From Mumia sp050632745 (lineage in GTDB: Bacteria; Actinomycetota; Actinomycetes; Propionibacteriales; Nocardioidaceae), in contig NZ_JBODSD010000007.1 of assembly GCF_050632745.1 (NCBI RefSeq), positions 1-64,000 on the forward strand: 64,000 bases of DNA, written 5' to 3'. The notes under the pieces are model-generated. The model worked only from the letters and a program-made list of their open reading frames with translations, was not told the DNA's origin and searched no databases. Each line of letters opens with the position of its first letter. The first letter of the stretch is position 1. Of the stretch, positions 25,945-34,030 are shown piece after piece. The translations under genes and the position numbers were made by a program.

Positions 25945-28784
25945 CGCACCTGCACTGACGAGCTCGCCGTGCCGGTGGCGCCGTCGGGGTCGAACCCGAG
26001 CAGCACCGACGACGGGGTCGCGGACACCGGGATCCGGACCTGCTGCCGTCCCCGGCGGAGCGCGACCTCGGTCGACCCGACCTCCTGCTCGTCGCCGGTG
26101 ACGGCGAATAGGTGGGCGGTGCCGGGGGTGCGGACGTCCACCGTCACCACCGCCGTACCGCCGCTCGCCGTGGCGCGCACGACGCGGGCGGTCCTCTTCG
26201 GGGCAAGGGTCGGCAGACCAGACAGCCCGACGCCGGAGCGGACGGCCTGCTCGATCGACTTCGGCGACTCCAGGCTGTCGAGCGCCGGGAAGTCCAGCTT
26301 CGGCGGCGTGCTCTCGACGGCCGGGGGAGCCCCGCCGCCGAGCTCGACACGACCCCAGCGGTACGGGTCGCCCTGGACGCCGCCCCACGTGGACCAGCCG
26401 ATCCGCGTCTGGCCCGCCTTGTCCTGCGTGTCGGAGTCGTAGACGAACATGTTGAAGCCCATCCGGTCGGGGTCGACCGTCGCCGGCAGCGCCGACAGCG
26501 GGATCTTCATCTCGACGACGTAGCCCGTGTACGGCGTGCTCACCGAGGACGCCATCGCGAAGCCGGGCGCGACGTTGCCCGGGTCGAGCGTGGTCTCGTC
26601 CGACCCGCCCTCACCGGTCATCGGGAACGCCCCGATCGGGCCCTGGGTGTGGTCGGCGTCCCGGGCCGCGCACGACTGACCCTCGGCGGTGAAGGGCAGT
26701 GCCCCGATCTTGAACGTCGTCGAGGTGTTCTCCGACGTCCCGGCGGGATCGATCGCGACCTCGACGGAGTCGACGCGCCAGTGACGCTTGCAGTCCGACG
26801 CCGCGAGGACCGCGCTCTTGACGTCGTCGGTCACCACCGCGGCGACGTACAGGTCGTCACCGGAGCGGGTGACGTAGCCGGTGGCGCTGCAGTCCGCGGG
26901 GGAGGTGCACGCATCGCCTTCCCACCGCCGGGACAGGTCGATCGTCGACGCGTACTCGCCCTCGGCGACCGTGCCGTCCAGGGTCGGTGCCGCGGTCTCG
27001 CCGACCTGCGTCGTCGGCACCAGCTCGAGCGCGGCCGTCGCGGTGGACGACCCCGAGGCGCTGGTCGTCGTGATCGTGTAGGCGTAGTCGCCACCGACGC
27101 CGCCCTCGTTGGAGGTGGGCAGGCTGTCGTCGGTGTTGGTCACCGCGAAGTCGACGCGCTGCGTCGCGCCGGGCGCGAGGCCCTCGTACGCCACGGTGTC
27201 CTCCGCCGCCGCGAACCCGTCGGGCAGGTCGACCGTGACCGTCCCGGACTGCGTCGCGCCGCTGTGGTTGGTGACGTCGACCCCGACCGTACGGCTGCCG
27301 CCGCTCGGAAGGGTGAGGACCGGTGCGACGAGCCCCCGCAGCTGCGGGAGACCGACCTCCGGCGCCCACTCCTCGAACTCCGCGACCTGCGGCAGCAGCT
27401 GCTGCGTGCCGGACACGTCGGGGAGGACGCGGAGCTTCTGGTTCGTGTAGCCGTCGCGGCCGCCGGCCGTGACGTCGAGCCCGACGAGAGCACGGGCACC
27501 CGACGCCGCATCGTCCGGTGCCGTGACGGTGACGTCGCGGGTCACGGTGCGTCCGGCCGGCACGGTGCCGAACCGGACCCGTGCGGTGCCGTCCCAGCCG
27601 TCCGGCAGCGCGACGGTGCCGGTGGCCCCGGCGAGCGCCCGGTTGCGGGGCGCCGTGAGACGCGCCTGCAGGGTCACGCTCTGACCCGGGACGACGTCGG
27701 TCGTGTCACCGGTGAGCTCGAGGCCCGTGCCGAGCGGCAGCCCGCCCTTGCGGGAGAGGATCGCGCCCTCGAGCATCGTCGCGGACGAGGTGGTGGCCGA
27801 CGCCCGGTCGCCGCGCGTGAACGGGACCCGCGACGCGACCTGCGTGAAGTAGTCGCAGCCGATCTGGTTCGGGTCGGTGCTCGGGTCGGGGAACCCGGCC
27901 CAGCCCTGCGAGGCGTACTTGCGCTGCGCCTCGCGCTCGATCAGCGCCCAGGTCTTGCCGCTCTCCGAGGAGCGCTCGCCGGCCCACACGCCGTACACGT
28001 CGTCGGTCGGGTCGGTCGGTGTGAAGCCCGTCGGACAGGTCGGACCGACCGGGCCGGAGCCGCGGGCGGAGTTGAGGAACAGCTTCGCCGGCGCGAACGG
28101 CCGCAGTCCCTCCGACGTGATCTGCGACCGGAACTCGGCCGGGTCGCCCGCGACCGCGTACGCCTCGGCGGCGAGCCGCGCCGCCTCCTGGTGGCCGCCG
28201 TGGTTGCCGGGCGTCGGCGCCGGGGTCATCGTGACGATGACGTCGGGCGTGGTCTCGCGGACGACGCGGACGAGGCGCTCGAGGGTGTCGTCGACGTCCC
28301 ACGCCTGCTGGTGCAGCGGAGCGCTGACGGAGTAGTAGAAGTCGACCTTGTCGAGGTTGAAGACGTGGTCCACGCCGGCCGTGCCGACAGCGCTGCGCTC
28401 CTCGCGCTCGCGGATCAGCCCCAGGGCCGGACCCTCCTCCGGCCCGACGGCGTTGCCGCCGCCCTCCCCGCGGGTGATCGTGACGACGCCGACCTTCGCG
28501 TCGTACTTCTCGCCCCACTCGCCGAACGTCGAGAGGCGCCCCGACTCGTCGTCGGGGTGCGCGCCCACGAAGAGCACGTCGAGGTCGACGGGCTTCGTGC
28601 CCTGGTGCGAGCCGTGGCCGCCACCCCCGTGGCCCTGCGGCTGCGCCGAGGCGCCGGCTGCGGTGCCGGCGACGAGCCCGGCCGCGGTGACCGTCGCGAC
28701 GACCGCGGCGGACGCGAGCCGCCGCCATCGTCGTGGCGCGCCGTCACCTGGTGGGTACGGTGCGTGCGTCGTGCGCTGGATCAT
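25941..28784 (-). CDS. Secreted PIG-L/LmbE de-N-acetylase with NEW3 and CBM9-like domains
   Basis: A 947-residue exported protein. Signal peptide (~1-48), then a His/Gly-rich stretch (GHGGGGHGSH). The PIG-L catalytic domain (~66-330) has the zinc motif AHPDDE (75-80) and HGGHQEA (~210), as in zinc-dependent enzymes that remove N-acetyl groups from GlcNAc conjugates; archaeal diacetylchitobiose deacetylase is in this superfamily. NEW3-like beta domains (~365-620) follow, then a CBM9-like sugar-binding module (~625-835, from APTLDGTVAEGEYAS to WSTWGGVQGDPYRWGRVEL). The AAGGGGG ribosome site is 5 nt before the ATG. It overlaps nagB at its 3' end and follows the importer genes by 84 bp. The substrate is inferred to be an N-acetylamino-sugar glycoside or polymer; the exact one is unknown. 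Confidence 0.85.
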   Translation of the reverse strand: MIQRTTHAPYPPGDGAPRRWRRLASAAVVATVTAAGLVAGTAAGASAQPQGHGGGGHGSHQGTKPVDLDVLFVGAHPDDESGRLSTFGEWGEKYDAKVGVVTITRGEGGGNAVGPEEGPALGLIREREERSAVGTAGVDHVFNLDKVDFYYSVSAPLHQQAWDVDDTLERLVRVVRETTPDVIVTMTPAPTPGNHGGHQEAARLAAEAYAVAGDPAEFRSQITSEGLRPFAPAKLFLNSARGSGPVGPTCPTGFTPTDPTDDVYGVWAGERSSESGKTWALIEREAQRKYASQGWAGFPDPSTDPNQIGCDYFTQVASRVPFTRGDRASATTSSATMLEGAILSRKGGLPLGTGLELTGDTTDVVPGQSVTLQARLTAPRNRALAGATGTVALPDGWDGTARVRFGTVPAGRTVTRDVTVTAPDDAASGARALVGLDVTAGGRDGYTNQKLRVLPDVSGTQQLLPQVAEFEEWAPEVGLPQLRGLVAPVLTLPSGGSRTVGVDVTNHSGATQSGTVTVDLPDGFAAAEDTVAYEGLAPGATQRVDFAVTNTDDSLPTSNEGGVGGDYAYTITTTSASGSSTATAALELVPTTQVGETAAPTLDGTVAEGEYASTIDLSRRWEGDACTSPADCSATGYVTRSGDDLYVAAVVTDDVKSAVLAASDCKRHWRVDSVEVAIDPAGTSENTSTTFKIGALPFTAEGQSCAARDADHTQGPIGAFPMTGEGGSDETTLDPGNVAPGFAMASSVSTPYTGYVVEMKIPLSALPATVDPDRMGFNMFVYDSDTQDKAGQTRIGWSTWGGVQGDPYRWGRVELGGGAPPAVESTPPKLDFPALDSLESPKSIEQAVRSGVGLSGLPTLAPKRTARVVRATASGGTAVVTVDVRTPGTAHLFAVTGDEQEVGSTEVALRRGRQQVRIPVSATPSSVLLGFDPDGATGTASSSVQVR

Positions 28785-28811
28785 GAGTCCCCCTTCATTC
28801 TCCTGACGGAT

Positions 28812-28860
28812 CGGCCGGGTCCGGCCGTCGAGCAGCGGGGCACCGGGTGCGGCGCCCCGC
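28812..28860 (-). terminator. Two hairpins between permease and deacetylase genes
   Basis: Inverted repeats at 28812-28818 with 28821-28827 and at 28835-28841 with 28854-28860 fill most of the 84-bp gap. They could attenuate transcription entering the deacetylase-nagB part of the operon, or end the importer transcript. No T-tract. Confidence 0.4.
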
Positions 28861-28868
28861 CGGGTGGA

Positions 28869-29678
28869 TCAGCCCTTCACCGCCCCCTCGGTCATGCCTC
28901 GGATGAAGTGGCGCTGGGCGATCAGGAAGAGCAGCAGCATCGGCAGGGCGACGATGAGCGCCGCGGCGGCGAGCAGGGACGGCGAGCCCGTGTACTGGCC
29001 GCTGAAGAACGTGAGCCCGAGCGGCGCCGTACGGAGGTCCTCGTTGTTGGGGATCATCACCAGCGGGAGCAGGAACTCGTTCCAGGTCCACATCGAGAAC
29101 AGCACGACCATCGTCACGATCGCGGGGCGGCCCATCGGCAGCAGGACCGACCAGAACGTCCGGAAGTGCCCGGCGCCGTCGAGCCGCGCCGCCTCCACCA
29201 GCTCCCGCGACGTGCCCCGGAAGTAGGCCCGCATCCAGAACGTGCCGAAGGCGAGCGACTGGGCGACCTGCGGGAAGATGAGCGCCTGGTAGGTGTTGAT
29301 CTGGTGCAGGTCGCGCAGCTGGTAGTAGAGCGGGACGACGATCGCCTCGTTGGGGACCATCAGCCCGAGCAGCAGCACGTAGAAGAGCACCGACGACCCG
29401 CGGAAGCGCATCGTCCCGAACGCGTAGCCCAGCAGGCACGACAGCGCCGTCGCAAGAGCCACCACGCACACGGTGACGATGACGCTCGAACGCATGTAGG
29501 TCGAGAAGTGGCCCTCGTCCCACGCGGTCGCGAAGTTGCTCCAGACGATGCCGGACTCGTTGGGGTTGTCGGAGACGAACGCCGACGCGATGATCATCGC
29601 GATCGGGAAGAGGGCGGCGACCGAGCCGAGCGCCAGGACGGCGATCGTGACGCTGCGCTCGAGACGCGAGGTCCTCAT
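28869..29678 (-). CDS. Sugar ABC transporter permease (MalG type)
   Basis: A 269-residue inner-membrane permease of the carbohydrate uptake (CUT1) family, with six hydrophobic segments beginning at TIAVLALGSVAALFPIAMIIASAF. The cytoplasmic EAA loop that docks the ATPase is clear: LVEAARLDGAGHFRTFWSVLLPMGRPAI (~165). The ATG at 29678 overlaps the stop of the upstream permease gene by 4 bp. There is no ATPase gene in the cluster, so it probably uses a shared MsiK-type ATPase encoded elsewhere, as in many actinobacterial sugar importers. Confidence 0.92.
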   Translation of the reverse strand: MRTSRLERSVTIAVLALGSVAALFPIAMIIASAFVSDNPNESGIVWSNFATAWDEGHFSTYMRSSVIVTVCVVALATALSCLLGYAFGTMRFRGSSVLFYVLLLGLMVPNEAIVVPLYYQLRDLHQINTYQALIFPQVAQSLAFGTFWMRAYFRGTSRELVEAARLDGAGHFRTFWSVLLPMGRPAIVTMVVLFSMWTWNEFLLPLVMIPNNEDLRTAPLGLTFFSGQYTGSPSLLAAAALIVALPMLLLFLIAQRHFIRGMTEGAVKG

Positions 29679-30634
29679 CGGCCCTCCTCCCGCTCGGGGA
29701 TGCGGTTGACGAGGACGGTCAGCAGCATGATGAACGCCGCCAGCAGCAGCGCGATCGTCACGCCGATGCCGACCTCGCCCTGGCGCATCGACTTCATGTA
29801 GACCTCGTACGCCGGGACGGCCGTCGCGCCGCCGGGTCCGCCGGAGGTCATCAGGTAGACGAGGTCGAACGTCCGCAGCGCCGCCACCATCGTCAGCGTC
29901 AGCGCGACGGCGAGCTCGTTGCGCAGCGACGGCAGGCTGATCGCGAAGGTCTCGCGGAAGAACCCCGCACCGTCGAGCCGTGCCGCGTCGTAGACCGCGC
30001 GGTCCATGCGCGACAGGCCGGCGAGGAAGAGCACGGTGCACAGGCCCGTGCCGAGCCACGTGCCGACGATCCCGATCGCGACCAGCGCGGTGCTCGGGTC
30101 ACCCAGCCAGCCGCGGGCGAGCCCGTCGAGACCCACCGCCCGCAACGCCTCGTTGAGCGGGCCGTCGGGCGCGAGGATCCGCTTCCACGCCACGGCGACG
30201 ACGGTGAGCGCGATGACCTGCGGGACGAAGACCACGGCCTGGAAGATGCCGCGGCCGCGCACGGTGGAGCGCACGAGGAGCGACGCCGCCAGGAGTCCCA
30301 GGACGACCGGGATGACCGAGAAGAACACGACCAGCACCAGCGCGTGCACGAACGGGGCACGCAGCGTCGGGTCGCTGAGGACGTCGACGTAGTTCTGCAG
30401 CCCGACCCACGTGCCGGGGGAGAGTCCGTCCCACGCGAAGAGGGACAGCCACACCGCGTACGCCAGTGGCGCCAGCAGGAAGAGGGTGAGCACCACGAAC
30501 CCCGGCAGGATGTAGAGGTACGCGACGTTGCGCGGCTCACCCGGGGGACCGTGACGCCGCCGGGCGCCCGGCCGGGAGCGGGCGTCGCGCGCCGCGCCTC
30601 CGGCCGGGACCGCGACCGTGTCCTCGCTCGTCAC
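29675..30634 (-). CDS. Sugar ABC transporter permease (MalF type)
   Basis: A 319-residue inner-membrane permease, partner of the next gene. A ~45-residue Arg/Pro-rich cytosolic N-terminus precedes the first membrane helix (VAYLYILPGFVVLTLFLLAPLAYAVWLSL). About six hydrophobic segments follow, with the EAA loop YDAARLDGAGFFRETFAISLPSLRNEL (~210). The GTG at 30634 overlaps the stop of the binding-protein gene by 4 bp (GTGA). The frame is open further upstream, but that part lies inside the binding-protein gene. Confidence 0.92.
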   Translation of the reverse strand: MTSEDTVAVPAGGAARDARSRPGARRRHGPPGEPRNVAYLYILPGFVVLTLFLLAPLAYAVWLSLFAWDGLSPGTWVGLQNYVDVLSDPTLRAPFVHALVLVVFFSVIPVVLGLLAASLLVRSTVRGRGIFQAVVFVPQVIALTVVAVAWKRILAPDGPLNEALRAVGLDGLARGWLGDPSTALVAIGIVGTWLGTGLCTVLFLAGLSRMDRAVYDAARLDGAGFFRETFAISLPSLRNELAVALTLTMVAALRTFDLVYLMTSGGPGGATAVPAYEVYMKSMRQGEVGIGVTIALLLAAFIMLLTVLVNRIPEREEGR

Positions 30635-32004
30635 TCGTTCTGGCCCGTGAAGTCCGTGTAGTTCTTCTCGAGCGCGTCGAGGAACGCGGCGGTGTCCGTC
30701 GAGCCGGCGCTGAGCTTCTGGAGCTCCTGGCCGAGCAGGTCGCTCATGTCGGGCGTCGCCCAGTCGAGGTAGGGGACCAGGGAGTCCTGCTCGGTCACGC
30801 CGTTCCAGGCGGCGATGACCTCGGCGCCGACGCCGGTCGCGCTGCCCGCGTCGCCGTCGACGACCGGCAGGCCGCCGTTCTCCTGGATCACCTTCATCGC
30901 GTCGGCGTTGGTGATGAAGTCGATGTACGCCGCGGCGGCGTCGGCGTGGTCGCTGGCGTCGGTGACCGCGAACGGGAGTCCGGTGCCACCGGTCACGGCA
31001 GGCTCGCCGACCGGTCCGACCGGCGGCAGCGCGAAGCCGAGGTTGTCGCCCATCGCGGCCTCGAGGTCCGCCTGGTACCACGTGCCGCCGATCATGAACA
31101 CGCCCTCGCCCTTGGCGAAGTTGCGCCACGCGGTGTCGTTCGGGACGGCGTTGAAGTCAGGGGTGAGGTAGCCCGCGTCGACCCAGGACTTGAAGAGGTC
31201 GGCGCCCTGGACGTTCTCGTCGGACGTCCACGACGCTCCCTCGCGGCCGTAGCCGAGGGCACGGGTGTCGTCGCGCGGGACGTACTGGTTCATCGCGACG
31301 CCGAAGTCGTGGATCGCCGGCCAGGCCTCGGCGTTGCCGAGCTGGACGGGGAGCTCGCCCGCGGCCTTCGCGGCCTTCATCGCGGCCTCGAAGTCGTCGA
31401 GCGTCTGCGGCGGCTCGAGCCCGAGGTCGGCGAGCTTCTGCTTGTTGACCCAGAGGCCGACCATCTCGCCGACCTGGGGCATCCCGAAGAGGCTTCCCTC
31501 GCCGAACGTCTTGCCGTCCTTGCTGTACGACGCGGTGCTGCGGACCGACTCCGGGTAGCGGTCGTCCCAGCCGTACACGTCGGCGTAGCCGTCGAGCGAC
31601 TGCAGGAGGCCTGCGGAGACGAACTGGCCCATGTCGGCGCGGCCGTTGTTGACCTGGACGACGTCCGGCGGGTCGTCGTTGGTGATCGCGAGGCGGACCG
31701 TCTTCTGGAGGTCGTCGAACGACTTCGAGGTGCGCTCGATCGTCACGTTCGGGTACTTCTTCTCGAACGCGGCGTTGAGCGCCTCGATCTGCGCCGCCTG
31801 GCCCCCGCGGACCTCCTGGTCCCAGACCGAGAGCGTCACGTCGCCCATCGACGCGACGTCGGTCTCGATGTCGCTCGGCTGGGCCTCCTTGCCCTCGTCG
31901 TCACCACCCCCTCCGCCGGGAGCGCACGCGCTCAGCGCGAGGAGGGCGCTGGCGGCTGCGACGGCAGCGGTCAGCACCGGCTTCTTGACGGCACGAAGGG
32001 TCAT
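30631..32004 (-). CDS. Sugar ABC transporter solute-binding lipoprotein
   Basis: A 457-residue extracellular binding protein of the SBP_bac_1 family that would capture the sugar and pass it to the two permeases. It has a lipoprotein signal peptide with lipobox LSAC (Cys ~28), then an acidic Gly-rich linker and the usual two-lobe fold (TLSVWDQEVRGGQAAQIEALNAAFEKKYPNV at the start; GVFMIGGTWYQADLEAAMGDNLGFALPP in the middle). AGGAG lies 5 nt before the ATG at 32004. The start overlaps the stop of the kinase gene by one base. The ligand is inferred to be the amino-sugar glycoside handled by the neighbouring enzymes. Confidence 0.92.
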   Translation of the reverse strand: MTLRAVKKPVLTAAVAAASALLALSACAPGGGGGDDEGKEAQPSDIETDVASMGDVTLSVWDQEVRGGQAAQIEALNAAFEKKYPNVTIERTSKSFDDLQKTVRLAITNDDPPDVVQVNNGRADMGQFVSAGLLQSLDGYADVYGWDDRYPESVRSTASYSKDGKTFGEGSLFGMPQVGEMVGLWVNKQKLADLGLEPPQTLDDFEAAMKAAKAAGELPVQLGNAEAWPAIHDFGVAMNQYVPRDDTRALGYGREGASWTSDENVQGADLFKSWVDAGYLTPDFNAVPNDTAWRNFAKGEGVFMIGGTWYQADLEAAMGDNLGFALPPVGPVGEPAVTGGTGLPFAVTDASDHADAAAAYIDFITNADAMKVIQENGGLPVVDGDAGSATGVGAEVIAAWNGVTEQDSLVPYLDWATPDMSDLLGQELQKLSAGSTDTAAFLDALEKNYTDFTGQNE

Positions 32005-33131
32005 CACGACTCCTGTGGTTGTTCGCCGCGAGGGGCGATGCGGAAATCTCGGGTGCGGGTGTGCCCCGGGCGCTCGTCCGGGTGGTCGTGGGTCTCCCCG
32101 ACGAAGCCGATGGTGGCGACTGCCCGACCATAAGTCCGGTGCTCGACGGTCGGGAGCACGGCCTCCAGGAAGGCGTAGTCGCGCGCCAGCCACGACCCGG
32201 GCTCGAGGCCCTCCCACCACTCGCAGATGGCGCCCCAGCCGGGGGCGGCCAGCGCTCCGCCGAAGTCGCGTACGGACAGGGCGGCGCACAGGTTCGCGAA
32301 GCGGAGGCGCTGGAGCAGCGGCCACTCGCGGAGGGTGGCGGCGACGAGCCCCGCCAGGAACACGTCGCCGGCCCCGGTCGGGTCGAGCGCCGGCACCGAC
32401 AGCGCAGGCGCCCAGGCCGTCTCCCCGGTCGACGCGTCGGCGGCGTACGAGCCGGCGCTGCCCGCGGTCACCACGGCCAGCGGCACCCAGTCGCGGATCC
32501 GCTCGAGCGCGGCGCCGGGGGAGTCCGTGCCGGTGTAGGCCATCGCCTCGACGGCGTTGGGCACGAACGCGTAGCAGCCGTCGAGGCGCTCGCGCAGCGA
32601 CGTCGCGTCCCAGCTCCCGGTGGGGTCCCAGCCGACGTCGGCGAAGATGCGGGTCCCGCGGCTGGCCGCGGTGTCGAGCCAGTCAGGTCGTGAGTCGGCC
32701 ACGTCGGCGAACGCCGCGCGGGCGGTGGGTGCGACCTGCGGGACGCCGAGGTCGGCCTGCGGCGGCTTGTGCGCGTGGGTGATCATCGCGCGGTCGTCGT
32801 CGTAGGCGAGCGAGACGGTCACGGGGGAGTGCCAGTGGCCCCACCGGTGCGAGGCCGACAGGTCGATCGACTCGTCGTCCTCGAGCGTCCCCCACAGGTA
32901 GTCGCCGTACATGTCGTCACCGAACGCGGCCGCCAGCGAGGTGCGCAGGCCGAGGCGCGATGCTGCGACCGCGAGCGTGGCGACGCCGCCCGGGCTCGAG
33001 CCCATGCCCGACGTCATGACCTCGCGCCCGCCGACGGGCGCCTCTTGCAGGCCGGTGAAGATGATGTCGAGGAACACCGGCCCGGTCACGAAGAAGTCGC
33101 ACGCCATGTCGTCGGTGGTGTCCTGAGCCAT
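32004..33131 (-). CDS. PfkB-family carbohydrate kinase
   Basis: A 375-residue cytosolic ribokinase-like sugar kinase. The N-terminal glycine motif (TSGMGSSPGGVATLAVAASRLGL, ~37) and the C-terminal signature DPTGAGDVFLAGL with the catalytic Asp (~252) are present. It is the first gene of the leftward operon. In context it would phosphorylate the imported disaccharide or sugar, providing the 6-phosphate that the divergent GH4 enzyme requires, because the importer is an ABC system and not a PTS. The ATG at 33131 is chosen because upstream codons fall in the divergent promoter; the ribosome site (CGGA) is weak. Confidence 0.88.
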   Translation of the reverse strand: MAQDTTDDMACDFFVTGPVFLDIIFTGLQEAPVGGREVMTSGMGSSPGGVATLAVAASRLGLRTSLAAAFGDDMYGDYLWGTLEDDESIDLSASHRWGHWHSPVTVSLAYDDDRAMITHAHKPPQADLGVPQVAPTARAAFADVADSRPDWLDTAASRGTRIFADVGWDPTGSWDATSLRERLDGCYAFVPNAVEAMAYTGTDSPGAALERIRDWVPLAVVTAGSAGSYAADASTGETAWAPALSVPALDPTGAGDVFLAGLVAATLREWPLLQRLRFANLCAALSVRDFGGALAAPGWGAICEWWEGLEPGSWLARDYAFLEAVLPTVEHRTYGRAVATIGFVGETHDHPDERPGHTRTRDFRIAPRGEQPQES

Positions 33132-33142
33132 TCCGTGAGTGT

Positions 33143-33197
33143 CGCTCAAATGCGCAGTATTGCGCAAGAGGTGAGCGCAGATGCGTATGAATGAGCG
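33143..33197. promoter_or_regulatory. Divergent operator region of the amino-sugar regulon
   Basis: The 89-bp gap between the kinase and the DeoR-type regulator holds CGCTCA (33143-33148) and two copies of TGAGCG (33172-33177 and 33192-33197, 20 bp apart), forming inverted and direct repeats. It also holds two nearby TGCGCA palindromes (33151-33156, 33161-33166). This is a good candidate for the binding site of the adjacent DeoR-family repressor controlling both operons. Confidence 0.5.
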
Positions 33198-33208
33198 AAG
33201 TTGCCTGT

Positions 33209-33214
33209 TATGGT
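33209..33214 (+). promoter_or_regulatory. -10 hexamer TATGGT of the regulator-GH4 operon
   Basis: TATGGT lies 6 nt before the GTG at 33221 and no ribosome site is present, which fits a leaderless transcript. It is 12 bp downstream of the last TGAGCG box. Confidence 0.45.
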
Positions 33215-33220
33215 CACCGT

Positions 33221-34030
33221 GTGCGCGCAAACCTCCGACACGAGCGACTCCTCGATCTCCTCGAGACGAGCGGTCCTGTCGACGTCGCGACGCTGGCCCG
33301 CCTGCTCGACGTCAGCGACGCCACGATCCGCCGCGACCTGTCCGCCCTGGAGCATGCCGGCCAGCTGCGGCGCCTCCGCGGAGGGGCGGCGCCCGCCCTC
33401 GAGCGCGAGGCCCCGTTCGAGCGGGTCGCGACGCAGAACCCGCTCGAGAAGCGGGCGATCGCCGAGCACGCCGCGGGCCTCGTCCCCGACGACGCCGTCG
33501 TGGTCCTCGACATCGGCACCACGACGAGCCTGGTCGCGCGCCTGCTGCGCGGCCGCCGGGTCACGGTGATCACGTCGAGCCTGGCCGTGTACGACGAGCT
33601 GCGCGACGACCCGGTCGTCGACCTCATGCTCCTCGGCGGCCTGGTGCGCGCGAACTACCACTCGATGGTCGGCTTCCTGACCGAGCAGGCGATCGCGCAG
33701 GTGCAGGCCGACCTGCTCTTCCTCGGCACCAGCGGAGTCCGGCGTGACGGATCGGTCTTCGACACGACCGCCGTCGAGGTCCCGGTGAAGAAGGCGATGC
33801 TCCAGGTCGCCGACCGCGTCGTGCTCCTCGCCGACCACACCAAGCTCCCCGGAGGCGGCTACGCCCGGGTGTGCGGCCCCGACCAGTACGACGTGCTGGT
33901 CACCGACCGCGAGGTCGACGACGAGTCGGCGCGCGTCCTGGCCGACTCCGACGTCGAGGTCCACGTCGCGCGCCCGCTGACACCCGCCCGCACCGGCACC
34001 GACCCGTACGACACCCAGGAGGACTCGTGA
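33221..34030 (+). CDS. DeoR/GlpR-family sugar-phosphate-responsive regulator
   Basis: A 269-residue transcription factor. The N-terminal HTH (VDVATLARLLDVSDATIRRDLSALE, ~20-44) is the DeoR signature. It is followed by the DeoRC sensor domain (~75-235, with VVLDIGTTTSLVARLL and DLLFLGTSGV), which usually binds a phosphorylated sugar. It probably represses the divergent kinase-importer operon and its own operon until a sugar phosphate appears. An upstream ATG at 33191 is in frame, but GTG 33221 has the -10 at leaderless distance and keeps the operator outside the gene. Its stop overlaps the GH4 start (GTGA). Confidence 0.88.
   Translation: MRANLRHERLLDLLETSGPVDVATLARLLDVSDATIRRDLSALEHAGQLRRLRGGAAPALEREAPFERVATQNPLEKRAIAEHAAGLVPDDAVVVLDIGTTTSLVARLLRGRRVTVITSSLAVYDELRDDPVVDLMLLGGLVRANYHSMVGFLTEQAIAQVQADLLFLGTSGVRRDGSVFDTTAVEVPVKKAMLQVADRVVLLADHTKLPGGGYARVCGPDQYDVLVTDREVDDESARVLADSDVEVHVARPLTPARTGTDPYDTQEDS

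Noticed and set aside
26112..29801. Very long open frames opposite real genes (for example 26112-29801 plus, 1888-5172 minus)
   Set aside because: They are Arg/Gly/His-rich mirror images of well-recognised genes, a usual effect of high GC; no domain is recognisable in them.
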